A stretch of 64,000 nt of DNA from JAJEFO01 sp965209045. GTDB lineage: Bacteria; Pseudomonadota; Alphaproteobacteria; Rhodobacterales; Rhodobacteraceae. Every line of letters starts with the position of its first letter. The stretch's first letter is position 1. Positions 35,487 through 44,097 of the stretch are shown here, one piece after another. The stretch is taken from assembly GCA_965209045.1 (NCBI GenBank), contig CBDBPW010000003.1:2356001-2420000 (forward strand). The letters are read 5' to 3'. A program made the position numbers and the translations under genes. The notes beneath the pieces were generated by a model. That model saw only the letters and a program-made list of their open reading frames with translations, was not told the origin of the DNA and did no database searches.

Positions 35487-36500
35487 TCACTTGCCCAAGG
35501 TCACCCGACGATCAAGGTTCGCGTAGACCAGATCGACGATGAGGTTCACCACCAGGAAGAGGACTGAGGTAAAGAGCACGTAGGTCATCAACGTCGCCTG
35601 GTCACCCCTCAGGACCGAATCCGCCATCCATCGGCCAAGACCCGGCCATCGGTAGATGATCTCGACCGTGATGGTGCCCTGCAGCAGGAATCCAAAGGTC
35701 AGGCCGATTACGGTCACCGTCGGCACCAGGGCGTTTCGGCGAGCATGCCGCTTCAACACGATCCGTTCGGCAAGTCCCTTCGCGCGTGCCGCGTCGACGT
35801 AGTCCTGCTGCAATTCCTCGACCAGCGCCGAGCGCATCATTCGCGCAATTATCGCGGTCGCTCCGTAGCCCAGCGTCACCGAGGGCAGGACAAGGTGCCA
35901 GATCGCGTCCCAGAACGCGGCCGGACTGCCGGCCAGGATCGCGTCTACGGTATAGAGCCCCGTAGGGTGGGCAATGGACGCGAAGATCGTCGCGTCGCTG
36001 CGCCCGATTGGCGCGATGCCGATCTGCGCCCAGAATATGATCAGGAGAAGGATTCCAAACCAGAACTGCGGCAGGCTCGCCCCGCTCACGGCCACGACCC
36101 GCGTCACGTGGTCAGGCAGCCGGTTCCGGCGCGCCCCGGCATATGTGCCAAGAGCGATTCCGAGGAGCAGCGCCACCAGCCCCGAGGCAAGGGCAAGCTC
36201 CATCGTCGCGGCGAGCTTCAAGGGAAAGACGTCAGCAACCGGCGCGGCGGCGACGCCCGACCATCCGAAGTCGCCCATGGCTATGCCCCGGATCCAGTAG
36301 AGGTACTGGACCCAGACCGGCTTGTCCAAGTTGAAGCGCGCCTCGATCTCCGCGACCTCGTCAGGCGTCATCTCGTGGCTGAGGTAGATCCCGATGGGGG
36401 AACCTCCGACACGGGTCAGCGTGAAGACCACGATGGACACGCCGACAATGAGCACGGGCAGGACCATCAGGCGGCGCAGGATATAGTCTCTAAGCTGCAT
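35487..36500 (-). CDS. dppB: Peptide/opine-type ABC permease DppB
   Basis: The 337-residue protein is a DppB permease, with the N-terminal span and the following VTFTLTRVGGSPI-type segment, a long periplasmic loop, and the EAA-type loop DAARAKGLAERIVLKRHARRNALVP. It follows the binding-protein gene after 64 bases, across a strong hairpin. With DppC, DppD and DppF it makes a full importer. Confidence 0.92.
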   Translation of the reverse strand: MQLRDYILRRLMVLPVLIVGVSIVVFTLTRVGGSPIGIYLSHEMTPDEVAEIEARFNLDKPVWVQYLYWIRGIAMGDFGWSGVAAAPVADVFPLKLAATMELALASGLVALLLGIALGTYAGARRNRLPDHVTRVVAVSGASLPQFWFGILLLIIFWAQIGIAPIGRSDATIFASIAHPTGLYTVDAILAGSPAAFWDAIWHLVLPSVTLGYGATAIIARMMRSALVEELQQDYVDAARAKGLAERIVLKRHARRNALVPTVTVIGLTFGFLLQGTITVEIIYRWPGLGRWMADSVLRGDQATLMTYVLFTSVLFLVVNLIVDLVYANLDRRVTLGK

Positions 36501-36517
36501 CTGCCGACCTCACTGCA

Positions 36518-36541
36518 AACGGGCCCGCGAACGGGCCCGTT
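36518..36541 (-). promoter_or_regulatory. UUCG-capped hairpin after the peptide-type binding-protein gene
   Basis: On the transcribed strand AACGGGCCCG, a UUCG tetraloop and CGGGCCCGTT form a perfect ten-base-pair stem, 23 bases after the binding-protein stop. Only three T follow, so complete termination is unlikely. The extra-stable loop suggests protection of the upstream message or partial attenuation before the permease genes. Confidence 0.7.
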
Positions 36542-36564
36542 CGTGTGTCAGGACAAACTCGGAC

Positions 36565-38223
36565 TCACTTGTCAAAGAGCGCGAATTTCAGGCTCGGGCG
36601 CGGCCACAGGGGCTGCGTTGCAAAGCCCTTCAGCCAGTCGCGATGCGCCATCACGATGCCTTCCTGCGCGCCAATGAGCCACATGGGATCCTCGTAGAGC
36701 ATCCCCTGCAACTCGCTGTAGAGCGTTGCGCGCCTGGCCGGATCAAGCTCGACCGCTGCCTGGTCAATGAGGCTCGCGACCCTTTCGGCGTCCCTGTAGC
36801 CGTTGGCAAAGCCGTGTACCTCGCCCCACTCGCCGTCCGGATGCTGATAGGCCTGCATGTAGAAGTTCGGGTCGGCCGCCGGGTCCGCGTTCTTGGCCCA
36901 CATCGCGTATTCGAGCGGGTTCTGGGCATGGGCGTCGTCGAAGACAGACTCGGCCACCGCCAGCACGTTGATGCGAAACTTCGGGTTGAGCCGCTCGATT
37001 GAATCCTTCAGCACCAGGCACATCAGCGCGAAGAGGTTACCCTCTTCGGTGATGACCGAAACGGAGAAGCCGTCGTCCCAGACACCGGCCTCACGGAACA
37101 GGCGTTCGGCCTCGGCGTAGTTCTGACTGGAATAGACCGGTGCATTCTGATCGTGCCCGAAGATGCCGATGGGCGTGTAGTGCGGATTGAACGCGCCGTA
37201 GCCTGCCAGCGGGCCATTGAGGAATGCCTCGTAGTCGAACGCATGGTTGAATGCCTGGCGAATGCGCGGGTCATGGAAGAAATCGGCCGGGATCGTATCG
37301 TCCGACGGCAGCGAGCCTTCCGGGATGTTGAGGTTGAAGCCGATGTGGAGCGGCTCGAGAAGCAGCCCGCCCGTAAAGATGGTCACGCCATCCGCGCCTT
37401 CGAGATCGGCGATGAAGGAGGGATCGGTCTCGATGGTGTCGAACTCGCCTGCGCGCAGCCCCAGCACCCGGACATCCGGGTCGCCGCCGATCTCGATCCG
37501 GACATCAAGGTTGGCGTTTTCGCCCCAGTAGTCATCGTTGACCTCAAGCTGGATGTTCTCGTTCCGGTTCCAGGCCACGAACTTGTACGGCCCGGTCCCG
37601 ACCATGTTGCCCGCCATGAACGCGTTCGGCGCGCCAGCCTCGACCCCGCCATTGGCTTCCACGGCGTCCTGGCTGACGATCGACGCCACCATGGCGACGA
37701 CGGTCGAATTGAGGAAGCTTGCCGACGGTTCGGAAAGCGTCGCGCGGAAGGTCATGTCGTCGATCACTTCGGTCGACGCGACCACGTCGGACAGTGCGCC
37801 GGCATTGCCCTCTGGCAGGTCCATGGTCATGGCCCGGTCCCAGGAGAACTTGACGTCGTCAGCGGTGAATGCCGTGCCGTCGTGGAACGTCACGCCTTCG
37901 CGCAGCTTGAAGGTATAGGTCATTCCGTCGCCCGAAATGCCTCCGTTCTCAAGGCTGGGAACCACTGCCGCCAATGACGGGATCAGGTCCGGACTCGCTG
38001 GCCCGACATCCAGAAGCCGGTCGTAGACCTGCAGAATCACCGTTTCGCCCCCTTCGCCCGGCTCCACCTGCGCCGGGTCAAGCGTCGTCGGCTCGTCATC
38101 GGCTGCGTGAACCAGCAGCCCCGGGTTGTTCACCTCTGCCGTAGCCGCGAGCGGTGTGGCAATTGCAAGAGTCAATGCAGCAATCCAGGCCTGAAGGCCG
38201 GTGCGCCATCCCAATGTCGTCAT
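36565..38223 (-). CDS. ABC importer substrate-binding protein, extracellular family 5
   Basis: The 552-residue precursor has a signal peptide ending near TAEVNNPG and the family 5 fold of peptide-, opine- or glycoside-binding proteins (VHAADDEPTTLDPAQVEPGEGG, then the FKLREGVTFHDGTAFTADDVKFSWDRA signature in the first third). It delivers ligand to DppB/DppC. It is first in an operon running to 27993 and is divergent from a hydrolase gene; a LacI-type operator lies in the 176-base gap between them. The ligand is unknown. Confidence 0.92.
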   Translation of the reverse strand: MTTLGWRTGLQAWIAALTLAIATPLAATAEVNNPGLLVHAADDEPTTLDPAQVEPGEGGETVILQVYDRLLDVGPASPDLIPSLAAVVPSLENGGISGDGMTYTFKLREGVTFHDGTAFTADDVKFSWDRAMTMDLPEGNAGALSDVVASTEVIDDMTFRATLSEPSASFLNSTVVAMVASIVSQDAVEANGGVEAGAPNAFMAGNMVGTGPYKFVAWNRNENIQLEVNDDYWGENANLDVRIEIGGDPDVRVLGLRAGEFDTIETDPSFIADLEGADGVTIFTGGLLLEPLHIGFNLNIPEGSLPSDDTIPADFFHDPRIRQAFNHAFDYEAFLNGPLAGYGAFNPHYTPIGIFGHDQNAPVYSSQNYAEAERLFREAGVWDDGFSVSVITEEGNLFALMCLVLKDSIERLNPKFRINVLAVAESVFDDAHAQNPLEYAMWAKNADPAADPNFYMQAYQHPDGEWGEVHGFANGYRDAERVASLIDQAAVELDPARRATLYSELQGMLYEDPMWLIGAQEGIVMAHRDWLKGFATQPLWPRPSLKFALFDK

Positions 38224-38305
38224 GTCATCCTCCCATTTGTCGTCGCGACTGCAGGTTTGCGTGCACGTTCCGGATCCTTGGCAGCTGACGCAAAATCAGG
38301 ATTGT

Positions 38306-38317
38306 GCAATCGTTTGC
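38306..38317. promoter_or_regulatory. LacI-type operator 3
   Basis: GCAATCGTTTGC matches the 25.65 kb operator at 11 of 12 positions and shares the GCAA-n-CG-n-TTGC core. It lies in the divergent region between the peptide-type binding protein and the hydrolase gene. A wider inverted repeat ACGCAAA/TTTGCGT (38288-38319) surrounds it. Confidence 0.7.
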
Positions 38318-38399
38318 GTAAAATAGGTAGCGCAGTGCGACCTGTAAGTCTATGATATTTTTGCTTGAAGGCCCCAGATCCATAACGAACTGAATTCCA

Positions 38400-39554
38400 A
38401 TGGCAAAATCCATGAGTGACCTTGAGCGCCTGCCCGGAGAGGATCCCTTCATCGTGGCTCGTGGCGGATTCTATCGCCGTTGGCTGTCAATGATTGACGA
38501 AATCGAGGAACTTGAAGGCATTGTCGCCACGCTCGAGGGAACAACTGAGGACAAGTGGGTTCCGGTCTGGCGCGAGGCCGGTGGAAGGCATGAGACCGAG
38601 GGCGATCGCCTGGAAGCCGACGGTGCCGTCGAAGCCGCCAAGCACCAGTTTCTGCTGGCCAAGACCTACTATGCCATCGGCCGCTTTCCGGCTGAGATTT
38701 CACCCCTCAAGGCTGAAATCAGCGCTGATTGCGCACGTGCCTTTCGCAAGGCCTGCGCCCATCTCGACCCGCCGATGGAATTTCTGGAAATCGTTTGCGA
38801 AGGATCGAGCTTTCGCGCCCATTTCAGGGCGCCAAGGTCTGATTCGCCCGTACCCGCGGTACTAATCATGTGCGGTGCGGACGTCTTCAAGGAAGACCGG
38901 GGATGGGCGGCGGAACTGGCGCTGGAGGCCGGGCTCGCGTCCCTTGTGATGGATGCGCCCGGCACAGGGGAGAACCCCTTTCCGTGGGAGCCCAGTTCGG
39001 TAAAGGCCTGGGTCGCAGCCATTGACGCGCTGATGGCGCGCCCTGAGGTCGACCCGAACCGCGTCGGGGCCTTCGGAATCAGCCGAGGCGGCTATTCCGT
39101 CATGCAGCTTGCAGGCACGGTGCCGGAAAGGGTCAAGGCAGTGGTCGCCATAGCCGGTCACCCGTTCGGCTACGAAATGTCCGAGCATGAGATGGCCACG
39201 ATTGCCGCCGCACGAAACCGTCGCTCGAACCATCGCTTCGGTCCGCCCGACGGCCCGCCTTCCTTCCCGACATGGTCGGTCGAAAAGGAAAGGGAAGTCT
39301 TCGCCGGCTGGTCCCTGTCCTCGCTCGGTCTCGTCGAGAAGATCAACATGCCGGTCCTGATGATCAACGGTGACAACGATCATCTCGCGCCCATCGGCAA
39401 CATTCACTACATGCTTGAAAGCGGGCCTGTCGGCACACGCAGCGCCAAGGTCTACAGGGGTTCAGGCCACTGCGCGTTCGAACACCAGCCGGAATGGGGA
39501 CCGGCCGCCTTCCGGTGGCTCGAAAGCAGGCTGTCGACCGACCAGTCGCATTGA
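38400..39554 (+). CDS. Alpha/beta hydrolase with N-terminal helical cap, DHPON-hydrolase/FrsA type
   Basis: The 384-residue protein has a helical N-terminal region (about 1-140) and an alpha/beta hydrolase core with nucleophile elbow FGISRGGYSVM, acid in INGDNDHLAP and His in GSGHCAFEHQ. It is a relative of the hydrolase at 17013-18095, and both resemble 2,6-dihydroxypseudooxynicotine hydrolase. No strong ribosome site is seen at the ATG; an in-frame ATG 12 bases on is possible. It diverges from the peptide-type importer operon, with the shared LacI operator between them. Confidence 0.85.
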   Translation: MAKSMSDLERLPGEDPFIVARGGFYRRWLSMIDEIEELEGIVATLEGTTEDKWVPVWREAGGRHETEGDRLEADGAVEAAKHQFLLAKTYYAIGRFPAEISPLKAEISADCARAFRKACAHLDPPMEFLEIVCEGSSFRAHFRAPRSDSPVPAVLIMCGADVFKEDRGWAAELALEAGLASLVMDAPGTGENPFPWEPSSVKAWVAAIDALMARPEVDPNRVGAFGISRGGYSVMQLAGTVPERVKAVVAIAGHPFGYEMSEHEMATIAAARNRRSNHRFGPPDGPPSFPTWSVEKEREVFAGWSLSSLGLVEKINMPVLMINGDNDHLAPIGNIHYMLESGPVGTRSAKVYRGSGHCAFEHQPEWGPAAFRWLESRLSTDQSH

Positions 39555-39626
39555 GGGTGCCCGCGATTCGGTTCCGAAGGGGCCGACCCCGCGTCTGCCC
39601 GCGGTCTGACGGCGGGAACGCACTCT

Positions 39627-41207
39627 TCAGGCTTCCATGATCCCGGACAGGTCCTCGCCGAGATCCTTCAGCACAACCATTGCTGCATTCCGCCCTGGAT
39701 AGCCGGTGATCGAGCCTCCCGGATGGGTCGTTCCACCGGTCTGGTACAGCCCCGGTATCGGCATTCGGTGCTGTGCCCATCCCGGGGCGGGGCGCTGCTC
39801 TCCGGCAAAGCTGATAGACCGGTCACCGCCATGGGGCGCTCCCTTAATCATGTGCGGATTCGACGCCTCGATGTCCACGGGCGACTTGGTCATTCGGGCA
39901 AGAATCACGTCGACGGTGAACCCTGGGCAAAACCGCCGGACTGTTTCGATCAGGCGTTCGGCGAAAGCCTCCTTCCTTGCCTCCCAGCCGGACGGTCCAG
40001 TGTCCGGAAGGTCATGGACCACGTGCGTGAGCAGCTTGACGGTATGATGCCCGTCCGGCGCCCGGCCCGGATCCACGAGCGTCGGCGTCGCCACCAGCAG
40101 CCACGCCACGTTGTCCGAAAGTCGGCCGTCATAGATGTCGCGGCCGGACTGCACGAGATCCTCGATCCAGCCGGCAAATCCCGCCGAAACGGCGGCGCGC
40201 GGCCCGAACCGGGTCTCAAAGACCGGTGGCGCAGAAGTGGCAAGATAGGTAGCGAAGAACGGCACGCCGACATTGTAGGTTTCCACGCCAAAGAGGAAGT
40301 CTTCGCCCCAAGCGTCCTCGTGCGCCATTTCGACGAGATGCTTGACATGGATCGTGGACACCACACCCCTGCGCCCCCGAAACTCCCGCCCGTCTCGCGT
40401 TCGAACCCCCACGCATCGGTTTCCTTCCAAGATCAAGCTCTCGACCCGAGCTTCGTAGTGAAACTCGGCCCCCCGGTTGGCGAGGAACCCGACCAGCGCA
40501 TCGGTCAGACGGCCCGATCCCCCTTTCGGAATCGACCAGCTCCTTGCCTGTCGGGACGCCGTGATCTGATACGGCAGGAACCCGGTGCCCGCCTGGTCGA
40601 TCGGCACCGCCGTCTGGAACGCCATCCAGCCCATGAAGGCCCGCACGTGCGGACTTGTGAATTCGTGCAGAATCACGTCTCGCGCGCTCATGGCCATGCG
40701 CCGCGCCCAGATGCCGCCGCGTGGATGGTCTCGCAGGAGATCCTTCATCGAGGGAGCCATGCCGACGGGCCCGGACCGTGCCTCGCCGAGAAGCGGACGA
40801 AGCTCGTCGAACTCGCTGATCAACCGCGCGTAGCTTTCCGCGTCTTGCTGCGAATACCTCGCGAACTCTGCAACGGTCGCATCAAGATCGAGCGACATCG
40901 TGATCTGCTCGCCATCGGGCAACGCGACATGGGCCACGGGATCAGGGTGCAGATAGGAGAGCCCGTACTCTTCGACCAGCCCGAGCTCATCGAGACGGAT
41001 GAGAGGGTTCTGCAAAATCAACGTATGTCCGGTCGAACAGGTGTCGATCCCGTACCCCGGTCCCAGGATCTCTTCGGTGGCGCAGCCCCCTCCTGGAATC
41101 GGACGCGCATCCAGTATCGTGCATGAATAGCCCGCCTTTGCCAGGTAGCACGCGGTCACCAGGCTGTTGTGGCCTGCACCCGCGATCACGAAGTCCACTG
41201 CAGCCAT
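39627..41207 (-). CDS. FAD-dependent oxidoreductase, phytoene desaturase/PYROXD2-like
   Basis: The protein of about 526 residues begins with an FAD-binding Rossmann motif VIAGAGHNSLVTACYLAKAG and ILDARPIPGGGCATEE, then has the amine-oxidase/phytoene-desaturase-type middle region (SIPKGGSGRLTDALVGFLANRGAEF) and the C-terminal FAD motif GLYQTGGTTHPGGSITGYPGRNAAMVV. Members desaturate or isomerise isoprenoid or hydrophobic substrates, or oxidise amines; bacterial homologues outside carotenoid clusters are mostly uncharacterised. I put the start at the ATG at 41207, where homology begins; an ATG nine codons upstream is possible. It is convergent with the 38.4 kb hydrolase and its role relative to that regulon is unclear. 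Confidence 0.85.
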   Translation of the reverse strand: MAAVDFVIAGAGHNSLVTACYLAKAGYSCTILDARPIPGGGCATEEILGPGYGIDTCSTGHTLILQNPLIRLDELGLVEEYGLSYLHPDPVAHVALPDGEQITMSLDLDATVAEFARYSQQDAESYARLISEFDELRPLLGEARSGPVGMAPSMKDLLRDHPRGGIWARRMAMSARDVILHEFTSPHVRAFMGWMAFQTAVPIDQAGTGFLPYQITASRQARSWSIPKGGSGRLTDALVGFLANRGAEFHYEARVESLILEGNRCVGVRTRDGREFRGRRGVVSTIHVKHLVEMAHEDAWGEDFLFGVETYNVGVPFFATYLATSAPPVFETRFGPRAAVSAGFAGWIEDLVQSGRDIYDGRLSDNVAWLLVATPTLVDPGRAPDGHHTVKLLTHVVHDLPDTGPSGWEARKEAFAERLIETVRRFCPGFTVDVILARMTKSPVDIEASNPHMIKGAPHGGDRSISFAGEQRPAPGWAQHRMPIPGLYQTGGTTHPGGSITGYPGRNAAMVVLKDLGEDLSGIMEA

Positions 41208-41768
41208 GCCTCGTCGTCCCAAGCCTTCATCCATGCGCCCAGCGCGTGCACGCGAAGGTAGTTTTGATGCCTTGAAATGGGAAGCCACGACAGCCGGCTT
41301 CCGGAAACTGCACCGATGCCATGGCGAAGAGGGCCAATGGTGCCTTCGTGCCGTCCCGGTCTGGCCATGTGCGTGGTCCGCACTTTCATCCTGCTGGAGC
41401 TCTTCTGCAGATTCCTTGCCGACAACGAGTCCGGTGTCGCAATGTTCGCTAAAGGACCTTCCGCCATCGGGCGACAAAAGGATTCCAAACTGGCGTCAAG
41501 CTTGCGACGGCGAGTTTGGGATCTGGCGGCATGCCAACCGCCCCGTTGCAACTCATTCGGAACCGGTGGCTCGCTTTCCCTCGTAAACACTTTCAGAACT
41601 GACAATTGCGGAACCGTTCCGTCCAGACCTTCGACAGGAATTGAGCAGGTTAGATTCACCGGCTTGTCGCTCGTGGCGCGGAGTCCAGTTGATCTGAGAC
41701 ATGTCCTGCAGCCTTGAAGAGACTTCCGAATGCAGGCACACAAGCCCAGAAGTCAAGGGAGCAAGAGA
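41208..41768. other. Divergent promoter region
   Basis: No gene is supported in this gap of about 560 bases between the FAD oxidoreductase (minus) and the glutathione-dependent reductase (plus). Frames on both strands look like shadows. It should hold both promoters; I cannot place them with confidence. Confidence 0.4.
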
Positions 41769-42764
41769 ATGGGATTGCTGCAGGACGGAAAGTGGGTCGA
41801 TCAGTGGTACGACACCAGGTCGAGCGAGGGCCGGTTCGTTCGAAAGGACTCGCAGTTTCGCAACTGGGTCACGGCGGACGGGTCCGCAGGCCCCGGCGGC
41901 GAGGGCAGGTTCAAGGCCGCGTCCGGGCGATATCATCTCTACGTGTCCCTTGCCTGCCCCTGGGCGCATCGAACGCTGATCTTTCGGGCATTGAAAGGTC
42001 TCGAGGACATGATCCCTGTCTCGGTCGTGCACTGGTTCATGGGCGACCAAGGCTGGACCTTCACGCCCGAGGACGGGTCAACCCGCGACGCCGCCAACGG
42101 CGCCGACTTCCTGCATGAAATCTACACGACGGCAGACCCCGGCTATTCGGGACGCGTGACCGTGCCGGCGCTTTGGGACAAGGAGTCGAAGACCATCGTC
42201 TCAAACGAGTCCTCGGAAATCATCCGGATGTTCAACTCGGCCTTCGACGATCTGGGCGCAAGGCCCGGCGACTACTATCCGACCTCCCTCACGCCAGAGA
42301 TCGACGTGATCAACGACCGAATCTACAGCACGGTCAACAACGGTGTCTACAAGGCCGGTTTCGCGTCGACGCAGGACGCCTACGAGGAGGCGGTCGTTCC
42401 CCTCTTCGAGACCCTCGACTGGCTGGAAGACCGGCTCGGCTCGCGAAGATACCTCATGGGAGAGGCAACGACGGAAGCGGACTGGCGCCTGTTCCCCACG
42501 CTTGTCCGATTCGATCCCGTCTATTTCGGACACTTCAAGTGCAATCTTCGCAGGATCGCGGACTACCCCAATCTTTCCGGCTTTGTCCGGGACCTCTACC
42601 AGCATCCGGGCGTCGCGGAGACGGTGGATTTCCTGCACATCAAGAAGCACTATTACGGCAGCCACGCGGCGATAAATCCGACCCGGATCGTCCCGATGGG
42701 GCCGGAGTTCGACTACACCGCGCCGCACGACCGCGACCGCTTCAGCCAAGGGGCCTTGCACTGA
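41769..42764 (+). CDS. yqjG: Glutathionyl-hydroquinone reductase, xi-class GST
   Basis: The 331-residue protein matches YqjG/ECM4-type glutathionyl-hydroquinone reductases. These use glutathione to reduce glutathionyl-(hydro)quinones. The catalytic Cys is in SLACPWAHRTL, the hallmark CPWAHR motif near residue 63, and the C-terminal helical domain carries the conserved Tyr-containing segments (NDRIYSTVNNGVYKAGFA, ADWRLFPTLVRFDPVY). The ATG at 41769 has an AAGGGAG site. Length is typical. The neighbours do not show a dedicated quinone pathway, so it may be a general detoxification enzyme. Confidence 0.95.
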   Translation: MGLLQDGKWVDQWYDTRSSEGRFVRKDSQFRNWVTADGSAGPGGEGRFKAASGRYHLYVSLACPWAHRTLIFRALKGLEDMIPVSVVHWFMGDQGWTFTPEDGSTRDAANGADFLHEIYTTADPGYSGRVTVPALWDKESKTIVSNESSEIIRMFNSAFDDLGARPGDYYPTSLTPEIDVINDRIYSTVNNGVYKAGFASTQDAYEEAVVPLFETLDWLEDRLGSRRYLMGEATTEADWRLFPTLVRFDPVYFGHFKCNLRRIADYPNLSGFVRDLYQHPGVAETVDFLHIKKHYYGSHAAINPTRIVPMGPEFDYTAPHDRDRFSQGALH

Positions 42765-43353
42765 CCGAAGAGACCGTTGCGGTCATGCTGCATGACTGGC
42801 CGGAAAGCCGGACATGACGGCGAAGCTGTTGTCCTGCCCCGCAGGGAGCCCGAAAACAAGAGCGCAGATGATGGGTCGCGCATCGTTCTTCCGGTCGCGG
42901 CTGCGCGAGGTCTTGCACGCCCGAAAGCAGCATCTGCTCGACGACTGGCAAGATGGACCTCCCCCATTTTTGGCGCGCGCGCAGTCCACTCGCGGCGGAA
43001 CCCCGGCATGAACGGTTCACGAAACGAAGGCCTTTCATTTTCCCGTCACCGGGATCCTCGGCGGTCGAGATGTCGGCGATCCGCCAAAACTTCGGAACAC
43101 TCTCGACGGGTCGCGGAAACTCGCGGGACCGGTGGTAACTTCCGCCCTCGCGACCTTCGCAATCGATGAAGCACAGGCCGTCATGTCCAGGATGAAACTG
43201 GCCCGGCTCGCGTTCAAATTTGACCCACCTCCCGGCCTTCCCGTCTTCGAAGAGAAGGCCGCCGAAGTCGCACTTTTGGCACCAGGGACGGCGGCGGGGC
43301 GAGATTCGAGCCAGCAGGCGACCTCGATGCGCCCGTGCCGGCAGCGTCTTCAT
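42742..43353 (-). CDS. Hypothetical protein, third gene of a small overlapping cassette
   Basis: This 203-codon frame opens with an ATG overlapping the stop of the helix-turn-helix gene (TGATG). Residues about 20-115 have a normal protein composition with two Cys pairs (CQKCDFGG and CFIDCEG), KFEREPGQFHPGHDG and PKFWRIADIS. The last 80 residues look like frame noise, so the true gene may be shorter and frameshifted near its end. Its 3' end overlaps the end of the GST gene by 23 bases. I do not recognise the family. Confidence 0.45.
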   Translation of the reverse strand: MKTLPARAHRGRLLARISPRRRPWCQKCDFGGLLFEDGKAGRWVKFEREPGQFHPGHDGLCFIDCEGREGGSYHRSREFPRPVESVPKFWRIADISTAEDPGDGKMKGLRFVNRSCRGSAASGLRARQKWGRSILPVVEQMLLSGVQDLAQPRPEERCATHHLRSCFRAPCGAGQQLRRHVRLSGQSCSMTATVSSVSARPLG

Positions 43354-43565
43354 CAGCCCTCGTCGATGGTGACGCCGAAGAAACGTCGCACCGACGGGCT
43401 CTCGACCAAGGCGCGGGTCAGAACGATGACCGGTCCCGGAACGTCTCTTTCGCCGCTCCACCAGCGTCGGACGGTGCGCCCGCTCGAAACCATGAAGAGC
43501 CGCGCGGCTCGGCTGGCGCTGAGACCCAGCTTTCGATGGGCCTCATGCAGTTCGTCCCCCGTCAT
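43353..43565 (-). CDS. Small helix-turn-helix protein
   Basis: The 70-residue protein reads as a DNA-binding helix-turn-helix (ELHEAHRKLGLSASRAARLF, then SGRTVRRWWSGERDVP as the recognition helix region) resembling Xre/phage-type repressors of minimal size. Its ATG overlaps the stop of the upstream small membrane protein (TGATG), and its own stop overlaps the next ATG. It probably regulates its own cassette or an adjacent gene. Confidence 0.7.
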   Translation of the reverse strand: MTGDELHEAHRKLGLSASRAARLFMVSSGRTVRRWWSGERDVPGPVIVLTRALVESPSVRRFFGVTIDEG

Positions 43566-43783
43566 CAGAAAAAGAGCTTCACGAGCGCCGCTGTCGCGCC
43601 CATGACCGCCGCTGCCGCCAACGCCGGAGCGAGAAATGTGTTCACACCGATCTGGCGGGTCTCGGCAAGCAGCTTCGCGATCTCCGCCCGCATCTTGTCG
43701 TCCACCTGGTGGGTTTCGGCGAGAAGCTTAGCGATCTCCGCCCGCATCTTGTCGTCGGCGAGCGACTGTTCCTGATGTGTCAT
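43565..43783 (-). CDS. Small membrane protein with tandem coiled-coil repeat
   Basis: The 72-residue protein has two consecutive 18-residue units DDKMRAEIAKLLAET(H/R)Q(V/I), predicted to form an amphipathic helix or coiled coil. A single C-terminal membrane span (about residues 48-72) follows. The ATG at 43783 has an excellent AAAGGAG site. No family is recognised. It heads a three-gene cassette with overlapping TGATG junctions. Confidence 0.75.
   Translation of the reverse strand: MTHQEQSLADDKMRAEIAKLLAETHQVDDKMRAEIAKLLAETRQIGVNTFLAPALAAAAVMGATAALVKLFF
43649..43756 (-). repeat. Two tandem 54-base coding repeats
   Basis: Units 43703-43756 and 43649-43702 encode the 18-residue repeat. They match at about 47 of 54 bases, with 26 consecutive identical bases, which suggests a fairly recent in-frame duplication. 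Confidence 0.8.
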
Positions 43784-44097
43784 CTGTTTCTCCTTTGAAC
43801 CGGGCACCGTTGCCCTTCGACACGATGATGATAGGGCCATTGGCCCCAAGATGCAACATCAATCTCGTCCGGTAATTCGTGATCGCCCTGCTTTCTCGGC
43901 AACATGCAGGCGGGAGTCGACACCGAATTCCTGCGCCGGGCGGGCCGTACCAGTGCCTCGCCAAACATCGACAGCGGGCCGGTGCAGCGGCAAGGTACAC
44001 TGTCCAATTGCTATCGGCGGAAACCAAGTGTTCAATTCCAGAACATCCGGCGCTCTTTCCGGCGTTCCGGCGAAATTCAATGAGGGGGCATGCCAGC
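43784..44097. other. Divergent gap upstream of the small cassette and the TIGR04076-like gene
   Basis: No gene is supported in these 314 bases. An AT-richer patch near 43830-43880 is a likely promoter area for the minus-strand cassette. Confidence 0.4.

Noticed and set aside
39723..41126. Plus-strand open frame of 467 codons opposite the FAD oxidoreductase
   Set aside because: Arg/His/Pro-rich shadow; the minus strand has complete FAD-binding motifs.
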